A DNA stretch of 64,000 bases from PALSA-270 sp963770915 (GTDB lineage: Bacteria; Acidobacteriota; Terriglobia; Terriglobales; Acidobacteriaceae). The stretch spans positions 1,612,001 to 1,676,000 of the forward strand of contig CAVYRG010000001.1 in NCBI GenBank assembly GCA_963770915.1. The letters run 5' to 3'. Position numbers and translations under genes: made by a program. The notes beneath the pieces are model-generated. The model was given only the letters and a program-made list of their open reading frames with translations, was not told the origin of the DNA and did not search any database. Positions 26,135 to 35,260 of this stretch are shown piece after piece (within the stretch, counting starts at the first letter, position 1; the number at the start of each line of letters is the position of its first letter).

Positions 26135-28999
26135 ATGTGTGGCCGGACGGAGAGCGGCGCGGCTTCGCCGTCGGCTCCATCTCCTTCATTTCCATTCTCT
26201 TGGAGGGAATGCGGCCGGTCGCTGCTCAGTCTGGCGCTGGTGCTGTGTCTGTTGTGCCAGGCCGGATTGGGGCAACAGGACTTAATCGTCGGCATTGAGG
26301 TGCACGGCAACCGGCGCATTCCGGCCGAGACCATCAAAGCCCGCATCTACACCAAGCCTGGCGATGTCTACGACCAAACCGCCATAGAGCGCGACTTCAA
26401 CTCGCTTTGGAATACGGGATACTTCGAGGACATACGCTTCGAGCGCGAACAGACCCCCAAGGGCTGGATTATTCACGTTTACGTGAAAGAGCGGCCCACC
26501 ATCCGAGAGATTACTTACACCGGACTGAATTCGGTTTCCACCAGCGATGTGCTGGATCGTTTCAAGCAGGCCAAGGTAGGACTTTCCCAGGACAGCCAGT
26601 ACGATCCCACGAAGGTCAAGAAGGCCGAGGTCACGATCAAAGAATTGCTCTCTGAGCATGGGCGGCAATTTGCGACCATCCGGACCGAGGTCCATCCCAT
26701 TCCTCCCGCGGCTGTGAGCATCACCTTCGCCGTCAAAGAAGGGCCCAAGGTAAAGGTGGGCCGGATCCGCTTTACCGGCAATAAACACATCAACACGCGC
26801 ACCCTGCGCAGCTCCATGAAGGCCCTGCGGCCCGTCGGAGTTCCTCACTCCATTTTCCTGGAAGATCTATTCGCCAAGGCCTACGACGCCAGCCGTCTCG
26901 AAGACGATACCGAAAGAGTACGCGAGGAATATCAAAACCGCGGCTATTTCAAGGTCATCGTGGACGACCCCAAGACCCAGATCCGCGACACCGGCCACAA
27001 GGGCTTCCATATTCCGCTGCTCCAGTCCGGCCCGGGCAAAGCGATCGATATTACGATTCCCATCGAGGAGGGAGACCAATACCGGCTGGGCGGGATCACG
27101 TTTAAGAACAATAAGGCAGTAAGCAACACGGCGGCATTGCGGGCGCAGTTTCCTATTAAGGACGGCGACATCTTCGACCGCTCCAAGGTCGCCAAGGGGA
27201 TTGAAAACCTGCGTAATGCCTACGGGACGCAGGGCTATATCAATTTCACATCTATTCCCAACACCACCTTTGATGAAGACAAGAAGTTGGTCTATCTCGA
27301 TATCGACATCGACGAGGGAAAGCAATTTTTCGTTCGCCGCATTGAATTCACTGGCAACACCACGACGCGGGATAAAGTGATTCGCCGGGAAATCCTTCTC
27401 GAAGAAGGTCAGAGATACGACGAGCATCTCTGGAAGCTGAGCCTGCAGCGATTGAATCAGCTTGGCTATTTCGAAGAACTGAAGCCCGACGATCCCAACA
27501 TCACCGACCGCCACCTGGATGAAAAGGACGGCCAGGTGGACCTAACCCTCAAGCTGAAAGAGAAAGGGAAAAACAGCATCGGTCTGACGGGTGGAGTCAG
27601 CGGCCTGGCGGGATCGTTCATCGGCATCAATTACAGCACCAACAACTTTCTGGGGCGGGGAGAAAGCTTGTCCGTGCAGGCTAACATCGGCAACCTGGAA
27701 CGATCCCTGAGCTTCGGCTTCACCGAGCCCTATCTGTTCGATCGAGCCCTGCAGGCGGGATTCTCGGTGTACGGAACAAAATACAATTACAACCAAGCGC
27801 GCGAGGAAGCTCTGCTCACCGGGCAGCAGGTAAACATTCCGCAGGCTCTGCTGCAGAATCTCCAGAACTATACGCAGTCGAGCAAGGGCTTCTCGGTGTC
27901 GCTGAACCACAATCTGCACCGCGGCAGGAAAACGGTAGGCATCTCTTATACCTTCGATGTGTCTTCTCTGGTAACGCTCAGCGATGCGTCGAAGAATCTG
28001 TTCACATACCTGCAGTATGAGGGCATTAGTGGACCCAACTCTCTGAACGGGATTACCACCAGCAAAATCATTCCAACCTTCACCTACAGTACGGTGTATG
28101 CCGGTTATCAACCGCACAGCGGCACTAGTCTGACCCTCGCAGCTGAGATCGCCGGCCTGGGCGGCAATATCCGTTCCGTCCGTCCCATCGCCGAGTACAA
28201 ACACTACATTCCGGTGCAAAAAGGCCGCAATGCAGTGGCCTTCCACGTCGCGGGATCGTTTCTTACCGGCTATGGCGGCGATGTAGCCCCTCCTTTCGAA
28301 CGCAATTACATGGGCGGCGAAAACGACGTGCGCGGATTCGACATCCGCTCTGTTTCTCCCGTGGCCTTCCTGCCCAACCAAACTTCAATTGCCTTGCGTA
28401 ATCCGGACGGAAGCACAGTGTTTAAGGACAAGGCCAACCGCATTCCCTGGACGATCCCAATTCCCACCGAGCAGATCGTCTTCCCGGGTGGCGACGCCAG
28501 TTTGGTGACGAATTTGGAATACCACATCACCATCGCCGGGCCAGTGGTTCTAGCGCCGTTCATCGACGCCGGTTTGGATCCTATCATCCGCCAATCGGAA
28601 TTGCGCATCACTCCTCAGCAAGTGAACCTGCTGAACAGCACAAAATTCGGCTGCCCCGCGCTCGATGCCGCCCTGAATTGCATTGGGACGGTCACGCAGA
28701 CTTTCTTGCCCACGCTCCCTCTAGCGAGCCACGCCAACTGGGTTCCCAGAATGTCGACGGGTTTGGAATTGGAGGTCCTGCTCCCGGTGGTGAACGCTCC
28801 CTTCCGCATCTACTGGGCCTACAATCCGCTGCGGCTGGATTCGACAACGTCGAGCCCCGTGCCCATCACGCGGTCGATGTTCCCTGCGGGAGCCGCCGGC
28901 GACTATACATACGCTACTGCGGTCGCTACGTATTCACCGCAGTTTCGGCTCCGTGAACCGCGCAAGACTTTCCGCTTCACGGTCGGGACAACGTTCTAA
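26135..28999 (+). CDS. bamA: Outer membrane protein assembly factor BamA
   Basis: About 954 residues from ATG 26135; the frame stays open to a TTG at 26054, so the start is uncertain. A hydrophobic signal segment (SLLSLALVLCLLCQAGLGQQ) lies near residues 29-48. Repeated POTRA domains follow (about 50-430: VEVHGN-type GIEVHGNRRIP, TGLNSVSTSDVL, GRIRFTGNKHINTRTLR, RIEFTGNTTTRDKVIRRE). The 16-stranded barrel (about 478-954) has GRGESLSVQANIG, the MGGENDVRGFDIRSVSP lid loop (the conserved RGF) and a terminal TVGTTF. BamA folds and inserts outer-membrane barrels. It is longer than the E. coli protein (810). Confidence 0.95.
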   Translation: MCGRTESGAASPSAPSPSFPFSWRECGRSLLSLALVLCLLCQAGLGQQDLIVGIEVHGNRRIPAETIKARIYTKPGDVYDQTAIERDFNSLWNTGYFEDIRFEREQTPKGWIIHVYVKERPTIREITYTGLNSVSTSDVLDRFKQAKVGLSQDSQYDPTKVKKAEVTIKELLSEHGRQFATIRTEVHPIPPAAVSITFAVKEGPKVKVGRIRFTGNKHINTRTLRSSMKALRPVGVPHSIFLEDLFAKAYDASRLEDDTERVREEYQNRGYFKVIVDDPKTQIRDTGHKGFHIPLLQSGPGKAIDITIPIEEGDQYRLGGITFKNNKAVSNTAALRAQFPIKDGDIFDRSKVAKGIENLRNAYGTQGYINFTSIPNTTFDEDKKLVYLDIDIDEGKQFFVRRIEFTGNTTTRDKVIRREILLEEGQRYDEHLWKLSLQRLNQLGYFEELKPDDPNITDRHLDEKDGQVDLTLKLKEKGKNSIGLTGGVSGLAGSFIGINYSTNNFLGRGESLSVQANIGNLERSLSFGFTEPYLFDRALQAGFSVYGTKYNYNQAREEALLTGQQVNIPQALLQNLQNYTQSSKGFSVSLNHNLHRGRKTVGISYTFDVSSLVTLSDASKNLFTYLQYEGISGPNSLNGITTSKIIPTFTYSTVYAGYQPHSGTSLTLAAEIAGLGGNIRSVRPIAEYKHYIPVQKGRNAVAFHVAGSFLTGYGGDVAPPFERNYMGGENDVRGFDIRSVSPVAFLPNQTSIALRNPDGSTVFKDKANRIPWTIPIPTEQIVFPGGDASLVTNLEYHITIAGPVVLAPFIDAGLDPIIRQSELRITPQQVNLLNSTKFGCPALDAALNCIGTVTQTFLPTLPLASHANWVPRMSTGLELEVLLPVVNAPFRIYWAYNPLRLDSTTSSPVPITRSMFPAGAAGDYTYATAVATYSPQFRLREPRKTFRFTVGTTF

Positions 29000-29123
29000 T
29001 CGCTCGAACGGAATCTCCCGGAAACGCCTCCCGGCCGCGTGACCATGGGCATAGAACCTTCGCCAGCGTTTGCTTCTTGACACTCCGCGGAGTGGAAGCC
29101 AAACTTCAAATCAGCAAGAACGC

Positions 29124-30068
29124 ATGGAGCAACTGGGCGAAACCGATCCAAATTTCTCTTCTCACGAGTCTCCGCAGGAATTTCTCGCTGCCGTCGACGT
29201 CGATGAGAATACCGGCGAAACTCTGCTCGGCCGGGGCATGATCCCTGATCCTTTGCCGTTTCCTGGCGAAGACGGCGGCCGATCATTGGTCGACATGGCC
29301 AACCGTGATCTGCAAGCCACTCTTCAACTATTGGCCGGGAGGGCGCGGCATGTCACGGGAGCATCCGTCGCCGTGATCGCCCTGCTCCAGGGCGAAATCA
29401 TGGTTTGCCGGGCCAGTGCTGGCCCATCCGCGCCCAAAGCCGGTCAGCCGATCAATTTGAGCTCAGGCCTCGCAGAGCAAAGTCTGCATACGCAAGAAGT
29501 TCTGCTCTGTCAGGATACGGCCAACGACCCGCGAGTAAACCTCAGCGCTTGCCAGGCACGCAATATCGCCTCCGCCATGGTAATGCCGCTGGTGCGCGAA
29601 CAACAGGTTATTGGAGTGTTTGAGCTGCTCTCTAAGAAAAAGCATGCCTTCCAACAGCGGGATATCGCAGCGCTGGAACGCCTCGGCGAAATGATTCAGA
29701 CGGCGTTGGACCACGCGGAGGCGGCAGCCCGAGCGCAAAATTCAATGCTTTCGGGCGCCGGTTCGGAGTCGCCCGCCGAGGAATTCACTGCTGTAACCTC
29801 CTCACTTTTCGACCGCAGCAAAATTGGGGAATGTAGCGCGTGTGGCTTTCCGGTTTCCGTAGGGCGCACCTTATGTCTGGATTGCGATTCGTCCTACAGT
29901 TCCACCGTGAGCGTTGCCGCAGATTCAGAACCAATTCCCGAATCCCTTCCGGAGTTCGACTCCTCAGCGCCCGCCCAGGCGAGTTGGCTACAATCGCACA
30001 AATACTTGATCGGTGCCGTGCTGCTGGCAACAGCCATCCTGGCGGCTGCACTCTGGATTCGGCACTGA
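29124..30068 (+). CDS. GAF-domain protein with zinc ribbon and C-terminal membrane anchor
   Basis: A 314-residue protein from ATG 29124. A GAF domain (about residues 55-205) contains TLQLLAGRARHVTGASVAVI, CQDTANDPRVN and MVMPLVREQQVIGVFELLSK, which resemble cyclic-nucleotide or small-molecule sensors. A zinc-ribbon knuckle follows (CSAC near 237 and CLDC near 252), then a Pro/Ser-rich linker and a single C-terminal helix (about 293-313). The GAF domain would face the cytoplasm with the tail in the membrane. No output domain is present. The combination is uncommon and its job is unknown. Confidence 0.8.
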   Translation: MEQLGETDPNFSSHESPQEFLAAVDVDENTGETLLGRGMIPDPLPFPGEDGGRSLVDMANRDLQATLQLLAGRARHVTGASVAVIALLQGEIMVCRASAGPSAPKAGQPINLSSGLAEQSLHTQEVLLCQDTANDPRVNLSACQARNIASAMVMPLVREQQVIGVFELLSKKKHAFQQRDIAALERLGEMIQTALDHAEAAARAQNSMLSGAGSESPAEEFTAVTSSLFDRSKIGECSACGFPVSVGRTLCLDCDSSYSSTVSVAADSEPIPESLPEFDSSAPAQASWLQSHKYLIGAVLLATAILAAALWIRH

Positions 30069-30088
30069 GTGCAGCCTTCCTGATGGAC

Positions 30089-30754
30089 TTACTGCGGAGC
30101 CGTCCCCTTTACAACCAAACCAAACGGTATGGTGTTCCCGGAACTCATCATCAGTCCCGCGGAAAAAACCCAGTGATTCTCGTCATCTTTGGAAACGGCG
30201 GGTGTGGTGCCGTTCGCCTGTGCCATATTGAGGGGTCCGGGATGCTTGGTGCCGGTGGCCTGCCGGCTCAGTTCCACAAGCGGATCGAACTTGTATTCGG
30301 CAGTCGGGTCAGTGTCAGCGGCAGCCGGGATCAATAGCAGAAAATCCGGGTCAGGCGCTACACCCAGGTGATCGCCGTTGTTGGGAAGCAATTCATATCG
30401 CAGGGTATACCAACCTGAGGGAATCGCTTGCCCTTTGTAATCCGTGGTCGCCGCCGGAAACGAAATGACCCCAACCAATTCCGATTCCGCCAGCTGAGGA
30501 TATACCGCGCCGGTGGTGTCGCCGGTGCCGGGATGTGCCGGGACATTTTTGCGTAACCAAATTTCACAAGCTACCGTGCCGTCGGCAAGAGTCGCCCGGT
30601 AGCCCTTGCTGTCGAGAACCGCGCGGACTGCTTCGGGAACTTTGGGGTCGGTGAGCGGTCCCAATTGCTCGACCTTGCCGGCCTGCGCCAAACAGCCTAT
30701 GGGGATGATAATCAGAGACACGAGAAGAACAACCGCAGTCAAACCCTTGGCCAC
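30089..30754 (-). CDS. Unknown secreted protein
   Basis: A 221-residue exported protein from GTG 30754, preceded by CGGAGG at good spacing (a longer frame to 30784 is less likely). Signal peptide: AKGLTAVVLLVSLIIIPIGC, then LAQ. The body is beta-rich: YRATLADGTVACEIWLRKNV, IPSGWYTLRYELLPNNGDHL, PDPDFLLLIPAAAD and IPFGLVVKGTAPQ. The phrase GQAIPSGWYTLRYEL is like the strands of DUF2911-type secreted proteins, though I would not assign that. It lies head-to-tail behind the DUF1326 gene but is separated from it by a terminator. Confidence 0.65.
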   Translation of the reverse strand: MAKGLTAVVLLVSLIIIPIGCLAQAGKVEQLGPLTDPKVPEAVRAVLDSKGYRATLADGTVACEIWLRKNVPAHPGTGDTTGAVYPQLAESELVGVISFPAATTDYKGQAIPSGWYTLRYELLPNNGDHLGVAPDPDFLLLIPAAADTDPTAEYKFDPLVELSRQATGTKHPGPLNMAQANGTTPAVSKDDENHWVFSAGLMMSSGNTIPFGLVVKGTAPQ

Positions 30755-30822
30755 ATTCGCCTCCGAGTAAGAAGATCCACTCAATTGTGCAGTGAATGAG
30801 AGGACATCGCAAGGGAGATGGG

Positions 30823-30850
30823 CAAAAAAGCGGGGCGCCTCGGCGCCCCG
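30823..30850 (-). terminator. Rho-independent terminator of the DUF1326 gene
   Basis: Perfect stem CGGGGCGCC / GGCGCCCCG with a 2-base loop. On the minus strand it is followed by CTTTTTTG. Confidence 0.9.
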
Positions 30851-30894
30851 TGAATCAAAACATTATCGTCCTAACCGCGCCGCAATAATTGGCA

Positions 30895-31560
30895 CTAGCG
30901 CGCAAACGTGCCCACGAAAGCGCTGCGTTTGCCGTGCAGCTCCCAATCCACTCCCAATCCCGGGCCACGATAGGCATCCGTCACTGCCACCGCCGGCATG
31001 GAGTGGGCTAATTGTGTCAGCGGCGGATAGAACGTAGTTTCGTTTCCGCAGATGTGGTCCATACCGTCGATTGCCCGGGTTCTCACCACCGCGAAATCAC
31101 CCGCGCGCAGGAGCGCTACATCGTGGTGATCGCGACTGACCGCCAGTTCCATGGGCGCGGAGATCACCCGCTCAACATTTTGTAGAAGTTCGCCCCCCAT
31201 GTGCTGGGCGAAGGCAACCAGCGCGGCCCGCTGTGGAGGCGTCGCCTGCTCGTCCACGATCAGAACGGCGCTGGCGGGGTACGGATTCTCGTAGGGATCG
31301 CCCAGGGTTCCTTTGGCCCGGACCGCAGCCGCTACCGTCAAGCCGTCGAGCGTGACGCCGTTCCAGCTGCCGCTCGCGACGCGCCATGCCAGAATGGCTT
31401 CGTTGCCGACCAAGTTTACTTCTCCGTTGGCGAAGCATTGTCCGGTGTAGACGTCGGCACTTCGCGTTTCCACATAGTCGCCGCGAATCTGTTGTGCCGG
31501 CAACGAGACGGAAAGCGCAAGGACGGAAACGCCCAAAGCTGCAAGCCGAGCATAACGCAT
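30895..31560 (-). CDS. DUF1326-family secreted protein
   Basis: 221 residues with a signal peptide (to about residue 22, SLPAQ). The DUF1326 core is clear: GDYVETRSADVYTGQCFANG, NEAILAWRVASGSWNGVTLD, AKGTLGDPYENPYPASAVLI and EQATPPQRAALVAFAQHMGG. The biochemical role of DUF1326 is unknown; members occur with copper- or thiol-related genes in some bacteria. Conserved Cys (CFANGEV, HICGNE) could bind metal. It has its own terminator, so it is monocistronic. Confidence 0.85.
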   Translation of the reverse strand: MRYARLAALGVSVLALSVSLPAQQIRGDYVETRSADVYTGQCFANGEVNLVGNEAILAWRVASGSWNGVTLDGLTVAAAVRAKGTLGDPYENPYPASAVLIVDEQATPPQRAALVAFAQHMGGELLQNVERVISAPMELAVSRDHHDVALLRAGDFAVVRTRAIDGMDHICGNETTFYPPLTQLAHSMPAVAVTDAYRGPGLGVDWELHGKRSAFVGTFAR

Positions 31561-31861
31561 GAATCACCTCACTCCCTGAGATGCTTCTATTTTGCTCTAT
31601 TAAGGGGCCCGAGGAAAAGGGGTAGTTTCTGGTTTCTGTTCTCGCAAAACGCGCACAGAAGCGCCCCTTGGCCGGACCTTACGGCATTTCGTACGTGATG
31701 TACCGCTGCAAACCGGGCCGTGCGGTTGCGGAGTGGAATCGAATAGGGTACGTAGGGCCTTTCACGCGCCCAAAACCGCACTCTTCCTGAATTGAAATCC
31801 CGCTCATCTTTCCCTTCGTTCCGCCGCATTCAGGTGGAGATGCGCATCCCGTTCCTCTCCG
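31561..31861. other. Divergent intergenic region upstream of the hybrid kinase
   Basis: A 301-bp spacer between the minus-strand DUF1326 gene and the plus-strand kinase. I see no RNA, repeat or convincing promoter pair; short purine-rich stretches only. Confidence 0.5.
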
Positions 31862-33886
31862 ATGAGGCTAACAAGGCGGAGTCGCTTACGCTTGAGCAAA
31901 ATCCTGCATTCCAAAATCGCTTCCGCTCGGCTGCGGCTGCTGTTCGTGGGCGGGGAGGAAGAGGACTCTCGTCGTTTGCGCGGCCTGCTCAGTCAAGTAA
32001 ATCACGGGCAAATCGCCCTTGACCATGCGCAATCTCGGGATGAAGCGCTTTCCCGCCTGGCCACAGCGACCTACGACTTGGCGCTCTGCGCCTACAACTC
32101 CGGCGACGGCAAAGCGCTCGCCCTTTTGCAGGAAATTCGCAAAAGCGGGCTGGGTGTGCCAGTGGTCTTCCTGTGCGACCACGTCAACGATGCCGTGCTA
32201 ACGGCCGCGGTCCAAGCAGGCGCCTTCGCCGGCCTGTCCACCCCGAGGTCTGGTGAATCGCCGATCACCGAGGCGATTTGCGGCGCCATCGGCAAGTACT
32301 GCAATGAGAAAGCTCATCAAAAAAGCGAAGAAACGCTGCGCAACTTTTCGCGCGTGCTGGAGCAGATCAACGATCTTGTTCTGATTGCGGATCACGCCGG
32401 CAGGATCGAATACGTCAATCCCGCTTTCGAGCGGATCACCGGCTACTCGCGCAAGGAAATTGCCGGGAGGAGCTTCCGCATCCTTAAGTTGAAGCAGGAA
32501 GCAAGAGGCCTTGACCAGGAAATGTGGCGGGCGATGGCTTTAGGAAAAGTGTTTCGCGCAACCATGATGAGTCGAAAAAAGAATGGGGAGCCCTTGCTCA
32601 TCGAAAGGGTCATCTCACCGTTACGTAATGATGAAGGACAGATCACGCATCTGGTCGCGACGGATCGCGACATCACCGAGCGGCACAAGTTGGAGGCGCA
32701 ACTGCAGCAGGCGCAGAAGATGGACGCCATCGGCAAACTCGCAGGGGGCGTAGCCCACGATTTCAACAACCTGCTGATGGTCATCAGCGCGTACGCGGAG
32801 TTGATGCAGGGTTCACTGGCCGCGGAACACCCGCTGCGGCGCAACGTTACAGAAATCATGGGCGCGGCGGAGCGTGCCTCCGACCTCACTCGCCAATTGC
32901 TGGCCTTCGGCCGCAAGCAGATGCAAGCGCTGCGCGTGCTCGACTTGAATTCGGTCATCCGGGACATCAGCCGCATGCTGCCTCGCCTGATTGGCGAGGA
33001 CATTGAGCTACTCATCGTTCCTGGCGCCGACCTCGGCAAAGTGAAAGCCGACACCGGGCAGATTGAGCAGATCGTCATGAATCTTGCGGCCAATGCGCGC
33101 GATGCCATGCCACGAGGCGGCCGCCTCACGATCGAAACCTCCAATGTGCGTTTGGACGAATCCTACCTGCAATCCCATTCCATGGTCCCTCCCGGCGATT
33201 ATGTTCTGCTCACCGTGACCGATGCAGGCGAAGGAATCGCGCAGGAACATCTCGCGCACATTTTCGAACCCTTTTTCACCACCAAGGAAGAGGGCAGGGG
33301 TACGGGCCTGGGCCTCGCCACGGTTTATGGCATCGTGAAGCAGAATCGCGGGTTCATATGGGTATACAGCGAGCCGGGCATGGGGACTACTTTCAAAATC
33401 TACTTGCCGCGGGTGCGGCGTGCAGCCGGTGAAACTACCGCAATCCCTCTTGCAAAGAAAGTACCCCGCGGCTGGGAGACAATCCTGCTGGTGGAGGACG
33501 AAGTGGCGGTCCGCAAGTCTGAAGAAGAGTTCCTCAAGCTGAACGGCTACACCGTGCTGACTGCGGGAGATGGCGAGAAGGCTCTCAGCGCCGCGCGCCA
33601 GCACACAGGGCCTATCCATTTGATGATCACGGACGTGGTCATGCCCGGCATGGGAGGCGCCGAACTCGCGCAACGCCTGCTGGCTGAAAGGCCACGCCTA
33701 AAAGTGTTGTTCGTCTCCGGCTACGCGGAGAACACCGTTCTCAACCACGGCGCCATCGACATGACCGCGCGCTTTCTGCAGAAGCCCTTTAGTTTGAGAT
33801 CGTTGGCGCGAAAAGCGTGGGAAGTCCTGCGGACCGAGGAAATCAGCGCTCGCGCGGCGGTGGCAGGCCAGTCCACCACGATTTGA
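31862..33886 (+). CDS. Hybrid sensor histidine kinase: receiver-like / PAS / HisKA / HATPase / receiver
   Basis: 674 residues, cytoplasmic. An N-terminal receiver-like domain (about 24-150: RLLFVGGEEEDSRRLRGLLS) lacks the phosphoacceptor Asp in the expected strand (ALCAYNSG), so it looks degenerate. A PAS domain (about 165-285: VLIADHAGRIEYVNPAFERI, TGYSRKE) precedes the H-box GGVAHDFNNLL with His299. The ATPase has NLAANARDAM, DAGEGI and GTGLGLATVYG. The C-terminal receiver (about 540-655) keeps Asp591 in MITDVVMPG and Lys in LQKPFS. TTG 31892 with GGAG upstream is an alternative start. No DNA-binding partner is adjacent, so it probably phosphotransfers to an unlinked regulator. Confidence 0.92.
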   Translation: MRLTRRSRLRLSKILHSKIASARLRLLFVGGEEEDSRRLRGLLSQVNHGQIALDHAQSRDEALSRLATATYDLALCAYNSGDGKALALLQEIRKSGLGVPVVFLCDHVNDAVLTAAVQAGAFAGLSTPRSGESPITEAICGAIGKYCNEKAHQKSEETLRNFSRVLEQINDLVLIADHAGRIEYVNPAFERITGYSRKEIAGRSFRILKLKQEARGLDQEMWRAMALGKVFRATMMSRKKNGEPLLIERVISPLRNDEGQITHLVATDRDITERHKLEAQLQQAQKMDAIGKLAGGVAHDFNNLLMVISAYAELMQGSLAAEHPLRRNVTEIMGAAERASDLTRQLLAFGRKQMQALRVLDLNSVIRDISRMLPRLIGEDIELLIVPGADLGKVKADTGQIEQIVMNLAANARDAMPRGGRLTIETSNVRLDESYLQSHSMVPPGDYVLLTVTDAGEGIAQEHLAHIFEPFFTTKEEGRGTGLGLATVYGIVKQNRGFIWVYSEPGMGTTFKIYLPRVRRAAGETTAIPLAKKVPRGWETILLVEDEVAVRKSEEEFLKLNGYTVLTAGDGEKALSAARQHTGPIHLMITDVVMPGMGGAELAQRLLAERPRLKVLFVSGYAENTVLNHGAIDMTARFLQKPFSLRSLARKAWEVLRTEEISARAAVAGQSTTI

Positions 33887-34084
33887 TTCCTTCGCCGCGC
33901 CGAGTCCCCTATAATAAAAGAAACCTAAGCTTGAACCTATCCGCCGGATGGCGTAATCGGCCTCCGGTTGTGCTCCAGGGATTCGCCGTCCATCAATGGG
34001 TTGCGAACCGGAGCGCTCGTATTTCGGGTCACGGTTTGGGCAAAGATGAAATGAACACTACCCATTTGGGAGCGACCGACTGCC

Positions 34085-35227
34085 GTGTCTGCGATTGAAG
34101 CTCTGTTTCTTTTTCTTCTTTTCGGCGCTTTGCTTTATTCGCTGTTGTCAATCGTTGCAGCTTTGCTTTATCTCTCCGCCCGTTCTTTGCGGAAATCCGC
34201 GACCGAACCGGTCAGCATTCTCAAGCCTCTCTCCGGGCTCGACCTCGGTCTGGAATCGAACCTGCGCACTTTTTTCGAGCAGGATTATCCCCAGTTCGAA
34301 ATTCTGTTTGCGGTTCGCGAGGCAGACGACCCGGCGATTGCCGTCGTAGAAAAACTTCAGCGCGATTATCCGAACGTCCCCACTCGCTTGTTGGTAACCG
34401 GCAACTCGCCCTTTCCCAATGCCAAAGTCTACAGCCTGAATCTGATGCTGGCGGCCGCCGCCCATGACTTAGTTGTAATGAGCGACAGCGATACCCGCGT
34501 CAGCCCGACTCTGCTGTCGACTGTCGCCGGCGAGTTTCTCGACGACCGTCTTGGCGTGGCCACTTGTCCCTATCGCGCCGTCGCCGGAGCGACCGTTTGG
34601 TCCCGGCTGGAAGCAGTGGGCATGAATACCGACTTCATGGCCAGCATGCTGGTGGCGCGCATGGTGGAAGGCGTGCGTTTTGCCGTGGGGCCGACCATTG
34701 TGGCGAGGCGCCGCGTGCTGCAGTCCATCGGTGGGTTTGAGCGGTTGAAAGATTTTTTGGCGGAAGACTTTGTGATGGGCAAATTCGCGGCGGAAGCCGG
34801 CCACGGAGTCATTCTCTCTTCTTACGTGATTGAGCACCACATCGGCAGCACGGATTGGCGTCACAACGCATCGCATCGTTTGCGTTGGGCGCGCAGCACA
34901 CGCCGCTCGCGGCCGCTTGGATACCTGGGCCAGTTGCTCACCATGCCTTTGCCGCTGGCTCTGCTGGTCTGCGCCATAAAACCCACATTATGGCCACTCG
35001 CGCTTTTGGTGGTGTTGGTGCGAGCCATCGCTGCTTATGTCGTTTCGGCGCGGGTGCTGAAGGCCAAATTTAGTTGGCTGCTCTTGCCAATGGAAGATCT
35101 GATCGCTTTTTCATTCTGGGTGGCGGGCTTTTTCGGCAACACCATCGTCTGGCGTGGGCGGCGCTATCGCCTCTATCCCGACGGCACCTTCGAACTGCTG
35201 GCCTCGCCCGGGGGCATGGGCCAATAG
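34085..35227 (+). CDS. GT21 glycosyltransferase, HpnI / ceramide-glucosyltransferase-like (copy 1)
   Basis: 380 residues from GTG 34085. An N-terminal membrane helix (about 5-30) is followed by a GT-A domain with EPVSILKPLSGLDLGLESNL, the DxD-type SDSDTRV, the DFVMG acid region (LAEDFVMG) and the (Q/R)xxRW motif in HRLRWARSTRRSRP. C-terminal helices (about 280-350) complete the GT21 layout. HpnI adds an N-acetylglucosamine unit to bacteriohopanetetrol; ceramide glucosyltransferases share the fold. Substrate cannot be decided here. It is convergent with a paralogue 33 bases away. Confidence 0.88.
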   Translation: MSAIEALFLFLLFGALLYSLLSIVAALLYLSARSLRKSATEPVSILKPLSGLDLGLESNLRTFFEQDYPQFEILFAVREADDPAIAVVEKLQRDYPNVPTRLLVTGNSPFPNAKVYSLNLMLAAAAHDLVVMSDSDTRVSPTLLSTVAGEFLDDRLGVATCPYRAVAGATVWSRLEAVGMNTDFMASMLVARMVEGVRFAVGPTIVARRRVLQSIGGFERLKDFLAEDFVMGKFAAEAGHGVILSSYVIEHHIGSTDWRHNASHRLRWARSTRRSRPLGYLGQLLTMPLPLALLVCAIKPTLWPLALLVVLVRAIAAYVVSARVLKAKFSWLLLPMEDLIAFSFWVAGFFGNTIVWRGRRYRLYPDGTFELLASPGGMGQ

Positions 35228-35260
35228 CTCGTCTTGCGTCCCCGGTGGCTTGTTAGCCAC

